A stretch of DNA of 64,000 bases from Macrotrachela quadricornifera. Its lineage: Eukaryota > Rotifera > Eurotatoria > Philodinida > Philodinidae. The stretch covers positions 1 through 64,000 of the forward strand of contig JAJEKB010000586.1 of assembly GCA_022393335.1 (NCBI GenBank), in the 5' to 3' direction. This document shows positions 1 to 10,915 of the stretch, in pieces; position 1 is the first letter of the stretch, and each line of letters begins with the position of its first letter. The notes under the pieces were generated by a model. It worked only from the letters and a program-made list of their open reading frames with translations. It ran no database searches and was not told where the DNA came from. The position numbers and the translations under genes were made by a program.

Positions 1-710
1 ATCAGAATATATGATTACAAATTTTTGAACTTTTGGTTAGTAGGATTCTCATATTACATTATATTTTGAATTATTTTTTTATTGAAAAGTAATATAGAAC
101 GTTAGTCTCACTCTTCAATATATTATTTTTATCCTTTTATCATAATATGATATGTGGAAGAATATCAATAATGTTTAGCATTCATGTTTTATGATAAAAG
201 TCATTTATCAAAACTTTATCTAGAAGAAATTGAGAGGTAATGAAATGTTATTCGCTATTGATTTATATTTTCAGTATTATACATAATTCATCTGCTATTC
301 GAATTATTTTGTGTTGAATTTTGGATAAGAGTTCTTTGAAAAGTTAATAAGCAAAAACTTTCCTAGTGAATCAAAGGTTTTTCCCAGAAAAAGTTAAATA
401 ACAAGTAATTAGCGTCATCTGTCCATTACATATTTCTATTTGAAATGACACAGTACTTTTGTTCTGTTCATCAGAGTGTCGAAATGACTAAACTAATTTT
501 TATTTTTCGTAAAGTTTTATCTTTGTTTAAATATGATATATTTAATTAACGATTGGCCAGTAATTTAATTTAAATTTTATACTAACGAAAAAAAGAAAAC
601 ATTGTCTGATTTTTATCTCTTCTTGAATATTACCAACTTTATAGATATTTTATCATAGTTCTTGTTAAATTAATAATTAAAACTATTTCTTCATTTTAAA
701 ATTCTTCATT
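1..710. other. Non-coding stretch upstream of the first gene
   Basis: AT-rich sequence with stops in all frames and no exon-like block. It ends at the start codon of the CACUL1-like gene at 711, so its right end should hold that gene's promoter and 5' leader. I see no repeat, RNA gene or recognisable regulatory motif here. Confidence 0.6.
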
Positions 711-2115
711 ATGACTGAAGGCCATAGTTTTCTTCGACTGTGTATGTAATTTTTATTTTTTTATCTACTCAATAATTTCCATATTGTCGTAGTATTTACT
801 AAATATTCCGAGTCAGAATATCTAACTGAAACTTGGACACCAATTAATGGACTTCTCAAACGACTTCTACAAAATTCAATTGAGAATTTTAAACCAATAT
901 CATATCAAGCTATTCATTCGTGAGCAGCTTTAAACGCAAAAAATAGTCAATAAAATATCTATTTTGTACTTTAGTTATGTATATAAAACTACATGTAAAG
1001 GCTATGGAGAACGACTTTTTGATGATCTTAAAAATCTTATCACAGAACATTGTCATCATGTGAAAGTTCAATTAGATGAAAATGTAAGATTTTAATATTG
1101 TTTTTTAAGTCACGATCATTGAAAATATTAGATGAAAACAATGATCAATGAGCGTACAAATACACATATGAATATTTATATTCTACAATTTATCAATTAT
1201 ATACATCAATTCTGTCGAGCAATTGAAGGCATTGTTCCACTTTTTGTAAGATATTTTTTCAAAAAATATTTCAATTTTTTTTTTTAATTGGACGATGTTT
1301 CATTTTAGCATTATCTTGTTAGTTGCTTTTTTTTCTTTTGAACTTAAAATGACTCAAATCTATTATTTTTATCAAACAAGGATGTTGTTTATATTAAACC
1401 TAAAATACGATCAACGACTCAACAAGAATTATTATTTATTTATAAAACAAATATTATTGAATCTCATATTAATCATATCTTTAGTAAGTAATAAAATATT
1501 TTAATTTCATATCTATTGAAATATTCATTTTTTAGCTGCACTTCAACAACTTATTAATACATCAGATAGTCCATCTAAGGAGACAATTAGTTTATTATTA
1601 AAAATGATAAATGATATTACTCCAGGTAAAAATAAACAATTAATTTTTTTCATTAAATTAAAGTAATTTTAAACAGAGTTTGCTGTTAGACAACGTGATT
1701 TATTTAAACGATATTGCAATGGTGAAGATATACTTAATGAGATAACATCTAGTGAAGAAGATATGATAACACCGGAACCGTTCGTTTTTAAATAAGTATT
1801 ATTGTTCTTATCTAGTCTTATTTTCTAGACGAACAGCTTCAAAACGATCAGTTGATGATCTACCAGGTGAAGAAGGTAAGAAAAATATATACTTCAATGC
1901 TGTCATTGAAGTATAAAAAAAAAAGAAATGAGACATCTAGGTCAATGGTGGTATTGTATATTATTTAAGCATATTTATATGAAGGGTGTTATTAGCACTG
2001 AAAAAAAGAAATACAATTTTTGTTTTTATACATTCATTTAGTTTTTTTTTCAATAGATCAACCTTCAGCCAAACGTACAACAAATATGATCAAATCTCCA
2101 GATTTAGATAATTAA
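711..2115 (+). CDS. CACUL1: CACUL1-like cullin-domain protein
   Basis: Hand-built model of 263 residues: exons 711-741, 793-919, 975-1083, 1132-1245, 1309-1317, 1381-1483, 1536-1625, 1677-1779, 1829-1875, 2057-2115; the phases close to a TAA stop. The protein matches the CDK2-associated cullin-domain family: a cullin-like helical block with IEGIVPLF (about residues 117-124), followed by the IKPKIRSTTQQELLFIYKT segment and a basic tail with SKRSVDDLPGEE, which resembles the SRKRAGDE tail of vertebrate CACUL1. Family members bind CDK2 and promote cell-cycle progression; they resemble cullins but lack the neddylation domain. Two model points are weak: a 9-base microexon (1309-1317), and a GTTCGT donor at 1780, which is needed because reading on would hit a stop. 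AATAAA at 2237-2242 fits the 3' end. Confidence 0.8.
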
Positions 2116-2521
2116 AAATTGTTTTATTCATGTATAGTTGTGGTATTTTTTTTTCATTCATTTTTGACATATCTAATAGTAATATTTGATTTTGAAACTT
2201 GTTAAAATATTCTATTTTGAAGATATAAAAAAGAAAAATAAAGTTTTGCTACATGAATTTGTTTATCTTTTCTCTTCATAAACCTAAACACGAAAATAAT
2301 TTGATTTGGACTTAATTTTTATCCGAGATAGAATAAATCAGACGATGATAGTTTTGTATTTATGTGCTATAATATGTCGAATGAGAAATTTTTCTTTTTT
2401 ATTTATATTTCTTTTGGTTTAAAAGACGAAAAAACAGCTAATACATTAGCTTTCGACATTTGTTACTTTACAACAACAGAAAAGAGCAGACATTCCTTTT
2501 AAATATTTACATATAAAAATA
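2116..2521. other. Intergenic, 3' end of CACUL1-like gene and 5' side of UBL gene
   Basis: Contains the AATAAA at 2237-2242 of the preceding gene, then AT-rich sequence up to the next start codon. No further coding signal seen. Confidence 0.6.
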
Positions 2522-2776
2522 ATGTCGTTTTCAATTGCTTCACCAAAAATTTTTATTAAAATTATGCGAAAATCAGATGGTAAAACAATGTCAATGAATC
2601 TAACAGAAAATGAAAATCACAAAGTAAAATTTATTAAAACACATGTTCAACATATGTTTCATCCAAGTAAAAAGTTTCGTTTATATTATAAAAATAAACA
2701 TATTAAATCTCGGCATAAATTACGTTATTATGGTATAACAAGTGCAGTGCAAAATATTGAAATTATTGTTGCCTAA
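2522..2776 (+). CDS. Small ubiquitin-like protein
   Basis: Single-exon frame of 84 residues. It follows the ubiquitin beta-grasp pattern: an opening strand with FIKIMRKSDGKTMSMNL (compare ubiquitin's first hairpin), a helix region near VKFIKTHVQHMF, then FRLYYKNKHI (equivalent to RLIFAGKQL), the YYGI turn and a last strand IEIIV. It ends in valine-alanine with no C-terminal diglycine, so it should not be conjugated to targets like ubiquitin; a role as a binding domain or adaptor is inference. An AATAAA at 2821-2826 lies 45 bases downstream. It sits between a cullin-domain gene and a RING-finger gene on the same strand. I cannot assign it to a named UBL family. Confidence is high that it is a gene, moderate for the fold. 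Confidence 0.7.
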   Translation: MSFSIASPKIFIKIMRKSDGKTMSMNLTENENHKVKFIKTHVQHMFHPSKKFRLYYKNKHIKSRHKLRYYGITSAVQNIEIIVA

Positions 2777-3087
2777 TTATGAACTATTTGAATATTTATT
2801 TATTTTATTTTATTATTGTAAATAAATAAATCGTGAAATATAAAAGTATTGATCGATTTTTTTTTCTTAGTTAACTACTGCCCTCTGAATAGGATGAAAA
2901 TTTTTTTGTATTAAGAAGCATACTTGTTGATGTAATTTGATTGCACAATAACGAGTCATATTCGACACAAAGTAGGAGGAAAAAGAATGTATATTTTTTG
3001 GTCATTAGTCATTTATTTTCTCATTTTATCATGATAAAATTTTCTAACTTTGAATGAATTTTTTTTTTTAAGATATATAAATAAAAA
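2777..3087. other. Intergenic, 3' end of UBL gene and leader of RING gene
   Basis: Poly(A) signal at 2821-2826. A T-rich tract ending in AAG at about 3061-3072 lies 15 bases before the RING gene start codon and looks like a splice acceptor; it could receive a leader exon or a trans-spliced leader (inference). Confidence 0.45.
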
Positions 3088-5961
3088 ATGGCAACAGCCA
3101 TGTCAGCTAATTGTCTAATTTCAGTATGTTATAATTCGAAGATTAACAATAATAATGAATTATCTGGTGTTTTTTTAGCCTGAGCCTTTATTAGAACAAT
3201 TCAATTGTCCAATATGTCTAAATGTGATGAAAGATGTTTGGGTAACCACATGTTTTCATCGTTTTTGTGAAAATTGTATTAAAGGTAAAATACAAAAAAA
3301 TTAAATAGAAAATAAATTTTATTTTATATTTATTAGAATCTGTTAATGCATCTCATCGATGTCCATTATGTAATAAAGATATACAACAAACGGATATTCA
3401 ACGTGATGCTCAATACAATACTTTACTTGGTTTAGATATTTACTCTTTTTTTTTCCCTTTATTTAAAATGCGCAATTTACTTCTTCAGAAACTATTGACA
3501 AAGCAATTCAAGATGCTGAAGCTCAAAAAGCTAAATCATTTGCTAATCAAGGTAAATTATTTTGAAATATATTTTTTATAATAAAATATTTTTTTTTCTT
3601 TTTCTATTTAAGTTACTACACAAATTGGTGATAATTCAATACGAACAATATTAGAAGAACTTTTTCGTGGTATTTATATATAATTATAATTCTTTATTGT
3701 CAATTTTATTTTATTTTTAAATATATATTAGATACACTTGTTACATCATTAGCAAGTCATTTAACAAGTGAAAATGATATGAGAAGTCGATATAAACGTA
3801 AAAAAAGTGATATTGAACAAAATTTTAATCGAACTATAGTTGAACTTCAAAAAGAAAAATTGCCAAAAGAACGTAAGATTAAATAAATCTTTGATATGTA
3901 AATAATTTTATTTTTGTATATAGAATATCAAAAAATACTTGAAGAAAAAACAGCTCAATTTCGTCAAGAAATAAATGCACTTGATGAAGAAATTCGTAAT
4001 GTTCAAATACTTTTCATTCAAGCATATAAAAAGTAAAAATTTATTAAAAAATTAATAAAAAAACAAAATTTTTAATTTTATTTAATTTAGACATCTTAAT
4101 GAACATGTATCAAATTTTGGTGCTGTTGCTACACAAGTTCGAGTTACATTGTGGAAAGATGATCGTTTATATATGACTAATGATAGACAATACCTATTAA
4201 AATTAATGCGTCCTGAAGATCGGTAAATATATTTATTTATTTAATTTATTAGAATGTAAAAGATATTTTTTATTTAGACTGGAAGTACTATTACCAGTAT
4301 TAGACGAACTTGTACAATTACATAATGATAAAATAGCAAAACTTGGTGATACAATTCTTTTCACTTGTATTAAGTATGATAGATTATATTTATTTTAGTT
4401 AAATTTATATGATATATTTAGTTCATTTGATAATCTATCTGAAGATTCAGTAATAAAACGACTTAGAAAAATGAGCACAGATGATGATGATGATGATTTA
4501 TTAACTGTATCAAGAAACTGTCGACCTATTTTAGAACATAGAATAGTAAGTTTTATATATATATATATATATATATTTGAAATATAAAATAATTTATATA
4601 GTTACGAGGAACACTTGTTGTTATTCATGGTGATGTTATGTTAGAAAGTGAAGTACCAAAACAATGTTTTATTCAAATTTATAATGAAAATCCCGGACGA
4701 GAACATCTCGTCGATTATTTTGAATGCAAACATTGTATAAAAAATGGACAACCATTAAGATGTATGAAAAGAAATTTTCTAAATAGTTTTCTAAATAGTT
4801 TTTATTTAGGGATATGTAAATCTTGTGCATCAGTTTGTCATAAAAGTAAGTAATAAAGTTTTATATTGATTCAAATAATAATAGAAAACAATCGAAATTT
4901 AATTGATTATGAAGAGATTGTTTGTAGTGTTTCCTTCATATTACATAATATCGAATTAATAATTTTTAATAAGTAGAAAAAGATTTTTTCTCCAATTTTA
5001 TATTTTTTAAATTCAAAAGTTCACTGCTGTCAATGAATATGACTGTTATGAATGTCCAAAGAAGTTTAATATATTCCATCAATTCATAATAGCAATGGAT
5101 AGCATCAAGCATGTTCTAATCTCGATTCTAGTTTTAAAAATATTATCTGATACTTTTCCAATAGGAAAAAAAGCGGATTTGGAATTTCCAAAATCTAAAT
5201 CATAAATAATAGAATTTTCGCGAGAATATTTTTTACATATATAGCTTTTCTAGTTCTTAGAATATTCTAAAAGTTTCAATACAAATGGATACTTCCTTTT
5301 TAAGATAATGAACTAGCAAGAAAGACTCACATTCCACCGCCTCATGGGAAGAGTTTCAGATATTTCGATGGCTCCTAGGCTGAACTAAGAGTATCGAAAT
5401 TTATCACTGTATAGGAATGATGTAAAAACACGGTTTTACCATAGCTATATTTTAAGATGTAAATAACTAAAAGAACTGATACTTTTGCAATAAGTTATAC
5501 TCATTAACGCTTGTCTCTGTGCAAGGTTTCAAGTTGAAATTCGAAATTTAATTTTCCTGCTATTTCTCAGGAAAATCACGATGTCTTACTGGCAAATGCT
5601 ATAAAAATATAGTATGAACCCGTTTCACAATATTCATAGTTCATTAAAGTTTACATAATATACATGATTTCAGCTTGAAAGCGATTTACAGTTGGACTAG
5701 TTTCCTCATCATAATCAATAAAACAATTTAATATTTTCTATGATATTATTTGTTTTATAATTGACATAATTTGTTGAAATATTCAAAATGTTATCTTATT
5801 TATAGATCATGGTGTTACTCCATTAATATTTAGTAATAAAGCAACTGGGTAAGATATAATTAAATGAACATAAAATTCTTAACATTCAATTTCTTTTTAT
5901 TTATTTTAGACCAAAATGTGATTGTCGAAAAAGAAATTGTCATATATATCCAAAAAATTAA
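3088..5961 (+). CDS. RING-finger / UBR-type zinc-finger protein, probable E3 ubiquitin ligase
   Basis: Model of 415 residues in 14 exons: 3088-3123, 3179-3284, 3337-3429, 3489-3551, 3613-3669, 3732-3872, 3924-4032, 4091-4222, 4278-4373, 4422-4545, 4602-4761, 4810-4845, 5806-5848, 5910-5961. An N-terminal C3HC4 RING is plain: CPICLNVMKDVWVTTCFHRF, CENC, then CPLC (about residues 20-62). A Lys/Glu-rich likely coiled coil follows (about 120-205), then a middle region I do not recognise, an acidic run of six Asp, and a C-terminal Cys/His cluster, FECKHC, ICKSCASVCHKNHG and CDCRKRNC, which resembles the UBR-type zinc finger of FBXO11. RING proteins transfer ubiquitin from E2 to substrate, and UBR boxes can bind N-degrons; the substrate here is unknown. 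I chose a 48-base intron at 4762-4809 because it joins the zinc-finger cysteines and removes an FLNSFLNSF repeat. Confidence 0.78.
4846..5805. other. Unusually long intron of the RING/UBR gene
   Basis: 960 bases, against roughly 50 for the other introns of this gene. No coding frame and no clear terminal repeats. The part around 5300-5400 is less AT-rich than its surroundings, which may mark an old insertion. Confidence 0.5.
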
Positions 5962-6448
5962 TTCAGAAATTTTCTTTATCCCCTGAAAATCTATTCTTTG
6001 TTTTCCGTCCTTGTTTTCTACTACAATATGTATAACTTCGATCTAAATATTTTTGTTTTCTTGTATGGATGTTTGATTACATAAACATAACAAGAATAAA
6101 TTTTAACATAAATATATTCTTTAACGTGAAAAAAAAAGAAAACGGTTAAATGAAAACAAAGCATTAATAGATATGAGAAGTAAATAAATGATATTTTGTC
6201 TTAACCAAAATAGTAATCACGAGAAAAGAACAAAAAAAACAAGAATATACATTTTGCCTTTGGAAAAATGAAAAGTATACGGTTCAGATCATATTATGTA
6301 CCTATTGGAATGTTGAATAAAACCTATTGATCTTTGTGACTAGCGGATTGTTAATGAGAAAAGAAAAGAAAAGAAAAGAAAAAACAACACCAATAAAATA
6401 TTGCAGATGAAAATTTGAATAAAATAAAAAATAAAAAAAAAAATAAAA
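5962..6448. other. Convergent 3' ends of RING/UBR gene and ICA1
   Basis: Both neighbouring genes end here. AT-rich; includes a short (AAAAG) run at 6358-6381. No gene seen. Confidence 0.6.
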
Positions 6449-8367
6449 TTAACAATTACGATCAGCTTCATCACCAGCAGTTTTTCCAATAGCATCTGGA
6501 TTTTGAATTGGATCTAGTTCAGCAAATAAATTAAGCCAGTCGGATTTATCTATAGTTTTTCCTGTTGATGTTGATATTGGTTTTGATTTAGAATTTACTG
6601 ATGATGATAGATTTGTTGGATTATTAATTTTATTTGTAGATGTTAATAATTCACTGAGAAGAGATGATGGAAGAAAATTATTATTGGATACAGTAGAATT
6701 ATCATGTGCAGTAGATATTTGAAACGGTTGTTGTTGTTGTTGTCGTTGATTTGATAAATTATCAAAGGCAGCTGTCCAATTAGCATCAAAACTATTCGTT
6801 TCATTTAATCCAAGAAGATCAGTATTCATATTATTATGATTAGTAGTAGGAGTTGTTTCAGATGGTAATGATAAAAGAAGATCAGAAAAAAGTTTTTCAT
6901 GTTCAACAGATGAATCAAATAATTCAACAAGATTATCACCACTAACTGATGAACTTCGTTCAATATTTGTATTAGCAGCTAATACTGTAGCCTGATTAAT
7001 AGTTGTTAATTTTTCTAATTCAAGAAGTTGATCATCAAGTTGATCATCAGATATATCAATTAATGCATTGACGGATTCATTTGGATCAATTATTTCTAAA
7101 TATTCATTTTTAAAAATAAATATGAATTCTATTTATTGAATATTTGTTGTTTTTTTTTACTTTTTTCGTTAACATCAGTAGATACTGTTTGTTCTGTTGT
7201 TTGATTATCGGTTGTTTCACCAATATCAATAAGTGTATTATCTATTATTTTTTCTTCATCTGTTACTTTTTTCTCTTTTTTTTCTTCTCTACTTTTATCA
7301 GTAAATGAACTTGAATTCATTTCAGCTAATAATCGACTTGGTTCAGCAAGAGATTTAATAACAGTAAATTCATAATATTGATAACCTTTAAATGATTCAG
7401 CAATAGCTGACATTGTCTTCGACGTTTTAGCCCAAAATAAAAGTAAAGATTTTTGATAAGCAGCTAATACATGTGAATACATATTACTAGAAAAAAAAAG
7501 CAAAATAGAATATTATTCAAAAATAATAATTTAATCGATTAGTTTTAAATAGTCTGAAATGTACTAAAATATATTTTTTTTTAATTGAAATCAAGCCATT
7601 TCAGTATCTTGAAGATTTATCATATTTATTCTTACTAACCATCGACTAGCTGTGAGTAAATCAACTTTTTGTATAACATCCGATTTTAATCTATCATATT
7701 CAGTTTTCTTTGTTTTCACTTGACTTTGTACTCGACGAAATTTTTCTAATTGTTTCTCCGGATCAAGTTGTACTGATGCATCTTTTAACCATAAAATACT
7801 TCCACGATATTCTGTTCTTGCTGTTTCCATACGTTTTACTGTTAATAATGTATCAGTTACAGCACGATGACGGAATGTTTCTATTTCATTATGTAAACGT
7901 AATAATGGTGTTCGTAAATTTAAACGTTGTTGAGCTGTATAAGCAAGTACTTTTGATACACTTCCCATCATTTTTCCTGCACGATTTTTATCCATTTGTG
8001 CATAATCTTTTAAAAAACGAGCCATATCAGTTTCTTCATGAGAAAGTAGAAGAACATTTGTTTGATAACGTTCCATAATCTAAATTTAAAAAAAAATTAG
8101 TTTTTATTAAATATTTGAAAAAGAATTTCGAAATTAACATACACGAAGTAAATCATTGCAGGATCGTTTAATTGCATAAAGTAATTCAAGTTTAGCATCA
8201 ACATCAGCATCAGATGCAATAACAAATTCATCTTCTTCTCGACCAAGTTTTTTTATAACAAGTTGTTTTGTTGTCCAATATTTTGAACGTAATTTCCCTA
8301 AACTTGTTCGATCATAATGTTCAGCATATTTATCATATGAAAGATTATTTGAATTTTTATAACTCAT
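6449..8367 (-). CDS. ICA1: Islet cell autoantigen 1 (ICA69) homologue
   Basis: Model of 545 residues with four exons read on the minus strand: 8367-8143, 8079-7640, 7486-7161, 7095-6449; phases close. Residues about 20-255 form the arfaptin-homology (AH/BAR) domain: ASDADVDAKLELL, RAGKMM, AQQRLNLRTPLLR, ETFRHRAVTDT, RTEYRGSILWLKD, QKVDLLTASRCNMYSHVLA and ESFKGYQYYEFT all match the family. The C-terminal half (about 256-545) is low-complexity, acidic then Ser/Asn/Gln-rich, and closes with the typical WLNLFAELDPIQNPDAIGK block of the ICAC domain. ICA1 binds Rab2 and works with PICK1 in dense-core vesicle and receptor trafficking at Golgi membranes. It shares a 369-base upstream region with DAD1 on the other strand. 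Confidence 0.95.
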
Positions 8368-8736
8368 TTTTTTTTATATATTTTGTTTTTTTTTAATCAA
8401 TAAAAAAAATAAGAAAGAGGGATAGAGAGTAAAAAACCTTGAATCATTCGTTTTTTCTGATTCAGAATAAAAGTTTTTTTTTTTATTTCAAACCAATAAA
8501 CTATTTTCTTTCGACCTCTATTGAATAATATTATAGTTGGTTAAAAAATCCGATCATAGAAACATACACACACGTCATCCAAATCCAAAATAAAAAAGAA
8601 ATCAAGTCTTTCAAATACTTATAAATCTTTTGTTCACATATTATTTTTCTTGAATTTCTTATTATGTATATTTAATGAATATAGTCTATCATAAATATTT
8701 TTATTTTAGATTTGTATTTGTTATTTACGAAAGAAA
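8368..8736. promoter_or_regulatory. Shared upstream region of ICA1 (-) and DAD1 (+)
   Basis: Head-to-head genes with 369 bases between their start codons, so both promoters must lie here or overlap the neighbouring 5' ends. A T-rich tract ending TTTTAG at 8697-8709, 28 bases before the DAD1 start, looks like an acceptor for a leader exon or trans-spliced leader. No defined transcription-factor site is claimed. Confidence 0.5.
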
Positions 8737-9143
8737 ATGAGTCAAGTAGGACAAGTTATTGGTATTTTACGTAAACTTAATGATGAATATCAAACAAGTA
8801 CACCAAAAAAATTAAAATTAATTGATGCTTATTTAGTTTATGTTCTATTAACGGGTATTGTTCAATTTGCTTATTGCCTTCTTGTTGGAACATTTCCATT
8901 TAATTCATTTCTTTCGGGTTTTATTTCAACTGTTGGTTGTTTTATTTTAGCTGGTATGATTTTTTTTTATTTGGAAATTTCATTCAAATTTATTCTTTTT
9001 TGTTTTTTTTTTTAGCAAGTTTACGTATTCAATTAAATAAGACAAATCAATCAACATTTAATGTATCACCAGAACGTGCCTTTGCTGATTTTGTCTTTGC
9101 TCATATTATTTTACATTTAGTTGTAATGAATTTTATTGGTTAG
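8737..9143 (+). CDS. DAD1: Oligosaccharyltransferase subunit DAD1
   Basis: Two exons, 8737-8953 and 9016-9143, give 114 residues, against 113 in human DAD1. The match is very strong: [38 protein letters not shown], then [20 protein letters not shown] and the closing MNFIG. DAD1 is a small membrane subunit of the ER oligosaccharyltransferase complex that moves the glycan to asparagine during N-glycosylation; losing it triggers apoptosis in animal cells. About three hydrophobic segments are visible. AATAAA at 9310-9315 is a plausible 3'-end signal. Confidence 0.98.
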
Positions 9144-10177
9144 AATGATGTGCAAAGCAGAAAATAGACATTCAATAATATACTATCACTCTTGGGTGTT
9201 TCTGTTGTTTTAGCATTTTTTTTCTTTTTCTAGTAGTTTCATTGTTGATTCTTTGTTTTTTTTGTCTTTATTCTTTATTTTTCATTTACGTCGGGTATGT
9301 TGAATGAAAAATAAACTAAACAGAAGAGATTATTCAGAAAATAATCGGTATTCATCTTATATTGTGAACTATAGTAACATATCAAACATATTTTGAGATA
9401 AATGATATTAAATTGATAAATATAGCAAATATTTCATTTGCCATAGAAAAACAAGAATCATAAACAACGTCAGCAATTAATTTCTATTTTGATACTTTTT
9501 AATTACTTCAAAAGGTAATATATAATTAGTAAATACTACGTCGAAAAAAAGAGTGATATATCTTGGCATTGATATGTCTGTTAAATAATATACAGAAATC
9601 ACAAAAAAAGTAATATGTGTATCAGTAATTATTTTTATTTTCAAAACTTTATAATCGTATATAAATGTCTTTGAATTCCTCAAGCTCAAAAATAAAATAA
9701 AGGACAAGTATCATTACGATCGCTTTCCAGTCCTCAAAAAATACATCGATTTTTTCACGTTAAAATTAGGTCAACAGAGACTTCTGAAGGTATGTCCAAG
9801 GTTCACTTCGGAATATCTCTCAAGTAATTGTTTGACCTACATCCGTACTCCTTCATGAAACAGACTAAAATCTAGTTTTAATATTTCTGAGGAGAAATAT
9901 GGATCTAGGTCGAAAAATTGCTTAAGAAATATTCGGAAATAATCCTTTGGAATATTATCAAGCATCTCTATTGACTTGATTTTAAAATAAAAAATCGGCA
10001 TATTTTGATGGCACGAAAATGGTCTTAATGACATTGGTCCTTTGTTCAGAGCTATTCTATTTTCTCTGATCTACAGTGCTGTAATTGCATTATAAGAAAT
10101 AATTATCTTATAATTAGTAAACAAAAAAATAAAAATGGTTACAAGGTCCAAAATAAATTGATAAAAACAGCAAGCAA
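9144..10177. other. Intergenic, between DAD1 and the Pro/Tyr-rich repeat gene
   Basis: Holds the DAD1 poly(A) signal (9310-9315). The two short open frames on the minus strand (9477-9707, 9837-10034) lack family resemblance, splice context or start context and look like chance. Nothing else recognised. Confidence 0.55.
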
Positions 10178-10915
10178 TTAATAAAACCCATACATTTGTG
10201 GTTGCATCATAGGATAACCTGGAAAATTAACATTAGGATACATTGATGGATAGAATGCTTGTTGTGCTTGCTGATATTGAGGATTAAATTGAGATGGATA
10301 ACCCATCATTGCTTGCTGACGTCTTTGTTCTTTCTCCAAATTTTGTGAATATTCTGATAGTTGTGCACGTTGACGACGACGTGCAATATCAGGAGAAGAC
10401 GAGCGTTGGTATTGAGGATATTGATAAGGTGATGGAATTGGATTTTGTTGATTATAAGGATAGGGTGATGAAAGTGGTTCTTCATGACTAAAATGATAAG
10501 GTGGTGCAATTGGATTTTGTTGATTATAAGGATAAGGTGATGAAGATCGTGGTTGTAAAAATTCAGGTGAACTAGGTCGAGAAAAACGACGTCTTGATCC
10601 GTTAGAAAATTGTTCACGAGATCGGGATCGACGTAGACCTAATGCAGACGCAAAATTCTTTAATCTAGATGAAGTGTAACCTTGTTCTTCAATTTCGGTT
10701 TCCGATGTATATCCGAAAGGATCTTCTTGTACTGATCCATAAGGTATTGGATGGACACCTTGTCCAAGTGAGTTGAATGGATCATAATAACTTTGTGGTT
10801 TTGGATTTCTGGCCACATATCGTGCCGCCTGTTCAGCAACCATTTGCAATGCGATATCGGTTAAAGGTGTGTCATCTTCCAAGTCAGATTTTTTAGCCTG
10901 TACAAAGACACGCAT
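10178..10915 (-). CDS. Pro/Tyr/Gln-rich repeat protein of unknown function
   Basis: Single exon of 245 residues. Residues 1-60 look ordered and contain TDIALQMVAEQAARYVA, a probable helix. An Arg/Ser-rich stretch follows (about 92-115), then a doubled block containing SSPYPYNQQNPI (about 125-165), and a Gln/Met/Pro/Tyr-rich tail ending MYGFY. Composition suggests an intrinsically disordered, possibly RNA-binding or condensate-forming protein, but that is inference and I know no family. The frame stays open upstream of this ATG for about 24 codons without another ATG, and an upstream exon could join there, so the true N terminus is uncertain. Confidence 0.6.
   Translation of the reverse strand: MRVFVQAKKSDLEDDTPLTDIALQMVAEQAARYVARNPKPQSYYDPFNSLGQGVHPIPYGSVQEDPFGYTSETEIEEQGYTSSRLKNFASALGLRRSRSREQFSNGSRRRFSRPSSPEFLQPRSSSPYPYNQQNPIAPPYHFSHEEPLSSPYPYNQQNPIPSPYQYPQYQRSSSPDIARRRQRAQLSEYSQNLEKEQRRQQAMMGYPSQFNPQYQQAQQAFYPSMYPNVNFPGYPMMQPQMYGFY
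10428..10543 (-). repeat. In-frame duplicated segment, two copies of about 44 bases
   Basis: Positions about 10428-10471 and 10500-10543 are near-identical and encode the two SSPYPYNQQNPI copies. Both copies keep the reading frame. Confidence 0.75.

Noticed and set aside
4762..4809. FLNSFLNSF repeat as coding sequence
   Set aside because: Better explained as a 48-base intron; removing it brings the zinc-finger cysteines into register.
7710..8078. Plus-strand frame opposite ICA1 exon 2
   Set aside because: Antisense shadow of a very well supported ICA1 exon.
9477..10034. Two minus-strand frames after DAD1
   Set aside because: Composition and lack of any motif or splice partner fit chance.
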